Positions 1 through 6,100 of a DNA stretch of 64,000 bases are shown here, in pieces. Both the position numbers and the translations under genes were made by a program. This stretch comes from an uncultured Pseudomonadota bacterium (GTDB taxonomy: Bacteria > Myxococcota_A > UBA796 > GCA-2862545). The stretch's first letter is position 1. Every line of letters starts with the position of its first letter. A model generated the notes under the pieces. It saw nothing but the letters and a program-made list of their open reading frames with translations. It was not told where the DNA came from and did no database searches. The stretch lies in assembly GCA_913061235.1 (NCBI GenBank), contig CAJXTB010000012.1, positions 124,001 to 188,000 of the forward strand, in the 5' to 3' direction.

Positions 1-943
1 TGGTCTCGCCCATGGTCTGGGTGTCCAGGCTGCTTCCGTCAGCGTTCAAGTGTCCGTCCACGGCAACGATAACGCCTGAGCCGGCCGTTCCTTCAATGCC
101 GAGTACGCCTGGAATGCCAGAAGCGAAGCCAAGGGTGCCCGGCTCCACGAAGTCGGAGATGAAGTACACGTTCATCGCTTGTCCGCCGTCTCCAGCGGTG
201 ATGGCACGCAGGATGTTGGCGTCCTCGCCCTCTTCTTCAATGATGGAGCCGCTCGGATGCGTGGCTGTGAAGGTCTCGACGGCGCCCAAGGTCGGGCCGT
301 CTCCGTTGGTATAGAGGCTGCGCATGACCTCGATAGCGTCGTCGAGTTCCTCTTGGAAAATCTCGGTTCCGTCTATGACAATCAGGTTTAGGTCCAACAA
401 ACCCGTGCCCTCTTCGTAGCGGCGGGTGGTGATGTGCAGCGTGGCCGGGGCGTCTTCGGTCAGGTCTTCTTCGCTGACCGCCATGACCGCGACACATCCC
501 GCAGTTGGGTAGGTATTGTTGTTCATTGGCAAGGCAATGGTGCCGGTGACAGCTGGAAAATGGTAGAGCGGGTCGGCTCCCCAGTCGTTGTCTACCCAAT
601 CAACGCCACCGATCTGCACGATGACGAAGCCCACTTCCTCGGACCCGCCGTCTACGGTCAGCGCAATGCTGGTGATGTCAGTGCCGGTGTCCGCGTAGAA
701 CATGGGGCTGTACGACAGGCCGCTTGCGCGGTCGTAGCCCCACTCAAATGAGCTGGAGTCTTGGCCCCACTCGCCGGCCGTTCCAAGCTCGGCCAGGTCG
801 GCCGGGCAGTCGGGTTGGGTGCCGAAGGGCACGACTTCGCTGAAGATGTCGCCGGTTGCTGGCGGTGGGTCTTCGGATGGCTTTCGCTTGCAGCCGGCAA
901 GGGCAAGGCTAGCGATGATGAGGACTAAGGGAATGTGGCGCAC
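1..943 (-). CDS. Secreted lipoprotein, probable zinc metalloprotease, 3' end cut by window edge
   Basis: The gene opens with GTG at 943, preceded by AGGAG eight bases upstream, and reads open for 314 codons to the left edge, so the C-terminus is missing. The N-terminus is a lipoprotein signal (short basic start, hydrophobic run, lipobox LAGC, Cys18). The mature part starts with a beta-rich region (about residues 35-160), then a region with MNVYFISDF, GIPGVLGIEG, SGVIVAVDGH and, at the very edge, LDTQTMGET. From family knowledge, in similar secreted myxobacterial proteins this stretch is followed directly by an HExxH zinc site; that motif lies outside the window, so protease function is inferred. 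It is the last visible gene of the minus-strand cluster that begins with the putative selenoprotein. Confidence 0.75.
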   Translation of the reverse strand, partial: MRHIPLVLIIASLALAGCKRKPSEDPPPATGDIFSEVVPFGTQPDCPADLAELGTAGEWGQDSSSFEWGYDRASGLSYSPMFYADTGTDITSIALTVDGGSEEVGFVIVQIGGVDWVDNDWGADPLYHFPAVTGTIALPMNNNTYPTAGCVAVMAVSEEDLTEDAPATLHITTRRYEEGTGLLDLNLIVIDGTEIFQEELDDAIEVMRSLYTNGDGPTLGAVETFTATHPSGSIIEEEGEDANILRAITAGDGGQAMNVYFISDFVEPGTLGFASGIPGVLGIEGTAGSGVIVAVDGHLNADGSSLDTQTMGET

Positions 944-1002
944 GTGGACGTCTCCTGCGCGCACCCTACCTAGATTTTGTTGCGAATGTGTTGGGAAGGC
1001 TC

Positions 1003-1452
1003 TCAAGGCGCGGTGACGCCAGCCCGTGAGCTGATGCAGCCTTCCGATACACCAGGAATAGAGATGTCCATGACGTTTTCGCCGTAGCGGACGCGGTTGA
1101 TGCCCTCGTTGGATGGTGGCATGTCGCATTGAGCAGTTCCAACGCGCAGACACATGTCCTGGTTGTCCCATGGAAGCCTGCCGGGGACTTCGATGTCCAT
1201 CTCACTGCGAATGATGGCTTCGTCGCCGTCCACTTCAACCGTACACTCGGTAAACAGGACCCGTGTCGAGCAGCCGAAGCCCGCATGTACAAACAGTGGG
1301 ATGGGCTCGCCAACGGAGATGTCGGCGGCTCCAGGCCGATCTCCAGACGCGAAGTCGTCTCGCGCAATGCATGCCGCGCCGGCGTCCACAATGGTGCCGG
1401 ACTGCTCACACGCGGTGAGTAGTGCCAGCAGAACGAGACTGAATCGACCCAT
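1003..1452 (-). CDS. Small six-cysteine lipoprotein, paralogue A
   Basis: A 149-residue lipoprotein. The start at 1452 is chosen because GGGAG lies seven bases upstream and the signal peptide MGRFSLVLLALLTAC begins there; a longer frame extends upstream without signal features. After the lipobox Cys the mature domain has six cysteines at positions matching those of the genes at 1573-2013 and 3775-4206. Shared motifs include VDAG/VDPG, GEPIPL, EAI(V/I), PGRLPW/PGRFPG, a CxxPP element and VRYG/IRYA. The family is not recognised. It could be a small disulfide-stabilised envelope protein. It lies 120 bases downstream of paralogue B and 59 bases upstream of the metalloprotease-like lipoprotein, all on the same strand. 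Confidence 0.8.
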   Translation of the reverse strand: MGRFSLVLLALLTACEQSGTIVDAGAACIARDDFASGDRPGAADISVGEPIPLFVHAGFGCSTRVLFTECTVEVDGDEAIIRSEMDIEVPGRLPWDNQDMCLRVGTAQCDMPPSNEGINRVRYGENVMDISIPGVSEGCISSRAGVTAP

Positions 1453-1572
1453 GACATTCTCCCATCGTGCCCACGACAGGTTGATTGTATCCTGCGGACC
1501 GAAACGGAGCGAGAGAGTGGCTCGACGTGTCTGTGTTGTAGGGGCTCGCAAGTGCTGAATAGAGGTTCGTGG

Positions 1573-2013
1573 CTACTCTTGTGGAGTCCAGACCTCAGCC
1601 TCAATGCAGTTCCTACCTGTGCCGGGCGCGGTGGCTGCCATGATGCCGGTTCCGTACCGGACGACAGTCATGCCCTCGGCGGCTGGAGGCGTCTCGCAAG
1701 CGATGCTTCTGAAGCACGCGCTTAGGTCTTGGCCTCGGCCTGGAAAGCGGCCCGGTGTTGTGAACTCAAAGACGCTGCTGACAATGGCCTCGTTGTCGAC
1801 GATGTCCACCATGCACTCGCTCGTCACTTGGCTTGCGTCGCAGCTGATGCCCGTGGTCACCATGAGGGGAAGCGGCTCCCCGACGCGCACTTCCGCCGGG
1901 CCCATGAAGGCTGTCGTGTTGTCGGCGAAGCACAGACTGCCAGGGTCGACCATTGTGGTGGTCTGCTCGCAGGCAGTCAGTAGACCCAGAGCAATCCAGA
2001 TGAAGCGACTCAT
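1573..2013 (-). CDS. Small six-cysteine lipoprotein, paralogue B
   Basis: A 146-residue lipoprotein with signal MSRFIWIALGLLTAC and a mature domain carrying the same six cysteines and the GEPLPL, EAIV, TPGRFP, CETPP and VVRYG elements as its two paralogues. Its ATG (2013-2011) lies one base after the TAG stop of the thioredoxin-like selenoprotein candidate (2017-2015), with only a weak GAG upstream. Translation is therefore probably coupled to ribosomes finishing the upstream gene, which would have to decode its internal UGA. No known function; the cysteine pattern suggests three disulfides. Confidence 0.8.
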   Translation of the reverse strand: MSRFIWIALGLLTACEQTTTMVDPGSLCFADNTTAFMGPAEVRVGEPLPLMVTTGISCDASQVTSECMVDIVDNEAIVSSVFEFTTPGRFPGRGQDLSACFRSIACETPPAAEGMTVVRYGTGIMAATAPGTGRNCIEAEVWTPQE

Positions 2014-2014
2014 G

Positions 2015-2740
2015 CTACTCGGCGTTCGTTGCGTCGATGAGCAGCTGCGTCAGTGCTTCGTAGTTTGCTGGAACACCGAGGTTGTTGGTGGTCAGATTGT
2101 AGACGCCCACGACTTCGTTGTCCCCATTGAGGATGACGACATCACGGTAGACAGGGTCCCACTGACTCCACGCGTCCACCTCTGCGGTGTCCTGCAACAA
2201 GCCGATGTCTCGGCCGTCTGTGAAGTTCGCGTTGCCGGACTCAAAGCCAATACCGTTCACCCCGTACAGGGTGACGGGAACGGCGAGGGCCATGGCGTCG
2301 AGGTCTGCTTGAATGTCGTTGAGGTAGCCAAACTGGCTACTGCAGTAGCTTCAAGTGGCGTGGGTGAAGTACCAGCCGCTGACCTGTTCGAGCAGGTCTC
2401 GTGGCGAGACATCTTCACCTGCTGTGGGCGAGGTGGTGTTGACGTCCATCAGGGCAAAGTCGGGGACTGGGCCTGCGGATGTGTCGGTGTCGAGGTCCGT
2501 GTCGGAATCGGTGTCGAGGTCCGTGTCGGAATCGGTGTCCGTGTCGGAATCGAGGTCTGTGTCGGAGTCGGTGTCCGAATCGACGTCAGAGTCGGTGTCT
2601 GAATCGACGTCAGAGTCGGTGTCCAGCTCGGTATCGCCTGAGGTGTCGAGCTCGGTCCCAGGGTCGGTGTCCTGCCCCTCTTCCGTGCACGCCGTGACGG
2701 TGGTGCCGAGCAGGAACAGAGCTGGGAAGATGCGACGCAT
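2015..2740 (-). CDS. Putative selenocysteine-containing thioredoxin-like lipoprotein (in-frame UGA as Sec130)
   Basis: Read through one internal TGA (2353-2351), the frame encodes 241 residues. Residues 1-18 are a lipoprotein signal ending TVTAC. Residues about 20-90 are a Glu/Asp/Thr/Ser linker (DTDSD, DVDSD repeats). From about residue 93 a thioredoxin-fold domain begins (VPDFALMDVN, SGWYFTHAT), then U-S-Y-C, then SSQFGYLNDIQADL, YGVNGIGFESGN, WDPVYRDVVILNG and VVGVYNLTTNN. The UGA replaces the first Cys of a CxxC-type redox motif (UxxC, partner Cys133), and clear domain sequence continues in the same frame on both sides. A hairpin of SECIS geometry follows. Conventional gene calling would give a truncated 129-residue protein (2351-2740) and a headless 92-residue piece (2015-2293). 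The alternative is a Cys-to-stop nonsense mutation or base error; selenocysteine machinery is not visible in this window. Confidence 0.75.
2324..2353 (-). promoter_or_regulatory. UGA codon and SECIS-like hairpin of the selenoprotein candidate
   Basis: On the minus strand the UGA (2353-2351) is followed by ten bases and then GTAGCC-AGTTT-GGCTAC (2340-2324), a perfect 6-bp stem with a 5-base loop. The apical loop starts 16 bases after UGA and has G at its second position. Bacterial SECIS elements are known to lie just 3' of the UGA, with the apical loop roughly 16-37 bases away and a G among its first two bases, so geometry fits. A competing 5-bp palindrome (GCTACTGCAGTAGC) overlaps it. Function is inferred. 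Confidence 0.55.
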
Positions 2741-2840
2741 GGCGAACGCTTAACCGGGTCTGGGCGAGACGCGAGGTGTCAGACCGCCGGAAACAGAATG
2801 GCAGACGTCGGCCACCGCTGTCTAAACGAGGGGGTGGCGC

Positions 2841-2869
2841 TTGGATTGTGTTGTACATGTTGATAAGAT
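2841..2869 (+). promoter_or_regulatory. Possible sigma70-type promoter for the exported protein gene at 2890
   Basis: TTGGAT (2841-2846), a 17-base spacer and TAAGAT (2864-2869) sit 20 bases before the ATG at 2890 in the locally AT-richer divergent region 2741-2889. The match to consensus is partial. Confidence 0.35.
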
Positions 2870-2889
2870 GAGGGGACCCATGGAGATTT

Positions 2890-3771
2890 ATGTTTTCGGC
2901 AGCAATTCTACTTTTAGCTGGTGTCTTTGCGCAGACGGAACCCGCAATGCCTACCGCCGACATGCTTGCATGGCCCGCCGGAGAAACACGTCGCTTCTAC
3001 TCGACTATGGCCTTTCGTTCGCCGTACGTGGTCACACTCATCGCTGTTCGAAACGAAGAGCGTACCGCCGCGGAAGTCGCCTTGTCGGCGGTGTTTCGCT
3101 GCGAATCCCTTGGCATCATGCGCAGTGCGACGGAAGTGCGCTGTCAAGTTGAAGACGCAGGCGTTCAGGCGACTCCTATGCAGTCAGATGCTGGCAAATT
3201 GCAGACAGTGCTTGAGGAGTGGGAGCGCAGTGCGGAAGCTGCCACAGTGTACTTTCGCATTCGCGAGGACGGCCGTGTTGACCGGGTGAGGCTCGAAGAC
3301 CTGCCGGACAGCGGACCCCGTGAGCGCTACATCTCGGGCAAGCTGGAGCTCTTCATGGCGCGCCTTCTAAGCCCCTTCGACCTTGAGCTTCCGGCACAAG
3401 GCGAGGCTGAGTGGAAGCACCGGTCTCCCGCTGTTGCGAGCATGCCGTTTAGCTCGGCGGGTAGTAGCCTCAAGCTGGCCCAGTCAGCGGTTCAGGAACA
3501 AGATGGCATCCTGGTATCCGGCAGCGGCAGCGGCCAGTTGGTGGGCCAGTACACGTTCTCTATGGAAGCTACTACCAAGCACCAGATCGACGCCGAGTGT
3601 CACTGCATCCGACGGGCTTCGGTTGAGGTCGTGGGCATGGCGAACGTGGACACTGGGCACTTGTCGTATCGAATGGCTGGGTACATCGAAGACATTGGCG
3701 AGCAGCCGCTAGAGCAGCCACTGACGAGCTGGGACTTGAGTGTGCCTCGGCTGATTCCGCAGGACGATTGA
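2890..3771 (+). CDS. Exported protein of unknown function
   Basis: A 293-residue protein with a Sec-type signal peptide (MFSAAILLLAGVFAQ, cleavage probably after AGVFA). The ATG at 2890 has GGAG five bases upstream. The mature part contains alternating beta-strand-like segments (SPYVVTLIAVRNE, GQYTFSMEATTKHQIDA, RRASVEVVGMANV) and a short Gly/Ser stretch (SGSGSGQL). No family was recognised; the overall look resembles periplasmic proteins that carry a repeated beta-sheet domain. It runs divergently from the selenoprotein candidate and convergently to the third six-cysteine lipoprotein, with only three bases between the facing stop codons. Confidence 0.8.
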   Translation: MFSAAILLLAGVFAQTEPAMPTADMLAWPAGETRRFYSTMAFRSPYVVTLIAVRNEERTAAEVALSAVFRCESLGIMRSATEVRCQVEDAGVQATPMQSDAGKLQTVLEEWERSAEAATVYFRIREDGRVDRVRLEDLPDSGPRERYISGKLELFMARLLSPFDLELPAQGEAEWKHRSPAVASMPFSSAGSSLKLAQSAVQEQDGILVSGSGSGQLVGQYTFSMEATTKHQIDAECHCIRRASVEVVGMANVDTGHLSYRMAGYIEDIGEQPLEQPLTSWDLSVPRLIPQDD

Positions 3772-3774
3772 CGA

Positions 3775-4206
3775 CTACCCAGCGCCTTGAATGCACTGGT
3801 CAGACTGACTTGGCACGGTGATGTCCATGGACTGGTCGGCATACCGGATGGTGGTGACACCTTCGGTGGCTGGGGGCATCTCGCACGCGACAGTTGTGAG
3901 TCGACCACACTCTTGCACACCCACCCATGGCAGTCGTCCGGGAGTGCGAATCGTTATGACGGTACTCACGATGGCCTCTTGGTCCACGACGTCGACGATG
4001 CACTCGGCGTCCTCAAACTCTACGGTGCAGCCGCCGGACATGCTGAACACGAGTGGAATGGGCTCCCCGGGCACCACATTCGGCTCGCGTATTGGGCTGT
4101 CATCATCAATGGTTCGTCCCACACACACCGCGCCTGCGTCGACCAAGGTGTCAGACTGGGCACATGCAGCGAATACGAGCCATACGAGAGAAGTGTGCTT
4201 GATCAT
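3775..4206 (-). CDS. Small six-cysteine lipoprotein, paralogue C
   Basis: A 143-residue lipoprotein. The start at 4206 is preferred over an upstream ATG at 4242 because GGAG precedes it and the signal (MIKHTSLVWLVFAAC) starts there. The mature domain has the same six cysteines and shared elements (VDAG, GEPIPL, EAIV, TPGRLPW, CEMPP, TIRYA) as the genes at 1003-1452 and 1573-2013. It is separated from them by the divergent gene at 2890-3771, so the family has spread within the locus rather than forming one tandem array. Function is unknown. Confidence 0.8.
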   Translation of the reverse strand: MIKHTSLVWLVFAACAQSDTLVDAGAVCVGRTIDDDSPIREPNVVPGEPIPLVFSMSGGCTVEFEDAECIVDVVDQEAIVSTVITIRTPGRLPWVGVQECGRLTTVACEMPPATEGVTTIRYADQSMDITVPSQSDQCIQGAG

Positions 4207-4248
4207 CGTGTCTCCGTGCCGTGCCCACGACACGTTGGTCATAACAAA

Positions 4249-4281
4249 GACGCCCGAGCAGTGTTGAACTGCTCGGGCGTC
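4249..4281 (-). terminator. Strong rho-independent terminator downstream of the glycine-rich gene
   Basis: A perfect 14-bp inverted repeat (GACGCCCGAGCAGT ... ACTGCTCGGGCGTC) with a 5-base loop. In the minus direction it is followed by TTTGTTAT. It lies 85 bases beyond the end of the glycine-rich reading frame (4366). Confidence 0.8.
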
Positions 4282-4365
4282 AGATGGGTGTGGGGAAGAG
4301 CTACGGCGTGCAGCCCCCGCCGTTGGCGCTGTTTCCGGTGGAGCACGTGGTGTTGGCGTTTGGCG

Positions 4366-4821
4366 TTATTCCCAGTAGACGATGACTTGGCCAGCCGCGC
4401 CGTCGCCACCTTCGGTGCCTGCGCCAGAACCGCCGCCGCCAGAGGTGTCCTGTAGGACGGCTCCAGACGAGATGACGTAGTTGTCGCCGCCGTTGCCACC
4501 GTCGCTAGGGTCGCCGCCGAAGCCACCCGGCCAGCCGCCGCCGCCGCCGCCGCCGCCGAATCCGCTGCGTGTGCCACCGCCGGAGCCGCCGCCACCGAAA
4601 CCACCCGTGCCGGCTTCGCTTCCGCAGTACCCGCCGCCACTCACGGTGCTCACCGGCCCGCCGGTGAAGTTCGGGGCGCCAGAGCCCGCTTGTCCGTTCT
4701 GTGCAGTGGGGTCAGAACACTCGCCGCCGCCGCCGAACCCGCTGCCCCCGGAGAAGCCGCCGCCAAGCGTGCTCGTGTCCGCGTTGTGCACACCACCACC
4801 ATTGCTACCCGACACGCCGGA
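4366..4821 (-). pseudogene. C-terminal remainder of the glycine-rich protein beyond an in-frame TAG
   Basis: Immediately after the TAG at 4824-4822 the same reading frame continues open for 151 codons with the same composition (many GGG runs) and ends QVIVYWE, a typical closing strand of Gly-rich beta domains. The stop therefore splits one domain rather than separating two genes. No convincing ribosome binding site precedes the first internal start (GTG 4815). It is either a nonsense-disrupted gene tail, a read-through product or a base error. Confidence 0.6.
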
Positions 4822-5649
4822 CTATGCAGCACCGGCGCCGGCGCCGCCGCCCGCCACCGCGAGCGGCGTGAAGTTGTCCAAGAACACCCCAGACAGTCCG
4901 CCACCACCGGCCCCGTTCGTACCGCCGCCACAGCTAGCACCTTCGCCGCCGCCACCGACGACGACCTGTAGCGTGGATGCGCCGCCCAAGGCGCTGACCG
5001 GGACAGTCGCTTCGACAAAGCCTCCCGTGCCGCCGGTGCCAGGAGACAGCGTTGCCCCTCCGCCAGCCCCTTGGATCTCGAATCGAAGAGTATCGCATCC
5101 TTCGGCGGCGGCGACCGTAAAGCTGTTGATACCCTCGGCACCGAACGGCTGACTGCCTGCCACACAACTGCTACCGCTGGACGCGCCAGCAATCGGAGTC
5201 CAAGAACCATCCACGCAGATCTGCAGTGAGCTGTCGCTGGTGTCGTAATAGACGCGCCCCTGTGCCGTCGAATCGCAGGCCCCAAGGGGGCTCGCGGCTA
5301 CGCGAATTCGGTCTGTGACCATCGCGACAGGCACCCCGGCGATGACATGTCGTGGCTCCAGCACCACGGTGTCAACGGCGACCTCAATGTACAGGTCTCC
5401 GGCGAGAAACTCGCTCCCATCATTGTCGAGGGTGATGTGGGCGTAGCCATTGTCGAGGGTCATGGTCAGATCGGTTGCCGGCCCCACGGTTGAGCCGCCA
5501 GACATCGCGTCCCACAGCTGAACCGAGACGTCGTGGCTTCCTGTCAGTGGCGCCCCGGTGGTGTCGATGAGTCGGCCTTGCCAACTTAGGGGGGCTGCGG
5601 TCGCATTGCCGAGCCAAAGTGTACCGAGCAAAAGTATCAGACTACGCAT
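4822..5649 (-). CDS. Exported glycine-rich protein, N-terminal part ending at an in-frame TAG
   Basis: The start at 5649 has GGGGGGA before it and gives a signal peptide (MRSLILLLGTLWLGNATA). Residues about 20-110 form a domain of the kind found in tail-fibre-like and collagen-like secreted proteins (LSWQGRLIDTTGAPLTGSHD, VSVQLWDAMSGGSTVG). Next comes a short spacer with QGRVYYDTSDSSLQICV, then a Gly-rich beta domain starting INSFTVAAAEGCDTLRFEI. The frame ends at TAG after GGGAGAGAA, 275 residues in, although the Gly-rich domain clearly continues downstream (4366-4821). Intact length would be about 427 residues. Function is probably structural or adhesive at the cell surface. Confidence 0.75.
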   Translation of the reverse strand: MRSLILLLGTLWLGNATAAPLSWQGRLIDTTGAPLTGSHDVSVQLWDAMSGGSTVGPATDLTMTLDNGYAHITLDNDGSEFLAGDLYIEVAVDTVVLEPRHVIAGVPVAMVTDRIRVAASPLGACDSTAQGRVYYDTSDSSLQICVDGSWTPIAGASSGSSCVAGSQPFGAEGINSFTVAAAEGCDTLRFEIQGAGGGATLSPGTGGTGGFVEATVPVSALGGASTLQVVVGGGGEGASCGGGTNGAGGGGLSGVFLDNFTPLAVAGGGAGAGAA

Positions 5650-6100
5650 TGTATCCCCCCGATGCGTCCTGTTGAAGGCGCCGCGGCCGGTATGGTGCCT
5701 AGTCACGTTGCATTTCGCAACGGTATTGTGGGGCTGAACTCTCCACGCACGCTCTTGGCGCGTCGGTGACCGTGCGACCAACTGGAGTCGTTTGTGCGCA
5801 TTATCCAAGTTGATGGGGGATTGTAGGAGCGGGTTTCGTCTGTCATTCAGGGCTCAACCGTTCTGCGAGATCGGATGACGCTCTGGAAGGATGTGTGTGC
5901 CTGATGTTGGGAAGATGAGACCCGCAGGGGCGGCTCGTCGGTTTTGTAGGGCTGGCGGCTCGGTGAGGGGGCGGTGGTGTGGGGTGAGTCCTGGGGCCCG
6001 GATGGGTGCATGCGTGGGGGTGTACCTTCAAGACTCGTTCGGTTCGCCCTGCGACATCGCGCATGCCGGTGTTACAACGCGCGCCATTCGCGGAGTCCCC
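5650..6100. other. Intergenic region without a recognised gene
   Basis: A 451-base divergent region between the glycine-rich protein gene (minus) and the penicillin-acylase-type gene (plus). Open frames here lack signal sequences, ribosome binding sites or recognisable domains. It presumably holds both promoters, but no convincing -35/-10 pair was found. Confidence 0.5.

Noticed and set aside
1604-2602. Long plus-strand open frame (332 codons) opposite the small lipoproteins and selenoprotein
   Set aside because: Repetitive Val/Gly/Arg composition is the shadow of the minus-strand linker; no ribosome binding site or domain, and the minus frames have signal peptides and paralogues.
2351-2740. 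Treating the 129-residue frame as a complete lipoprotein that simply ends at TGA
   Set aside because: It would end in the middle of a thioredoxin fold, and the fold continues in frame right after the TGA.
4481-5152. Proline-rich plus-strand frame opposite the glycine-rich gene
   Set aside because: Polyproline is the antisense of GGC/GGT codons; the minus-strand frame has a signal peptide, ribosome binding site and terminator.
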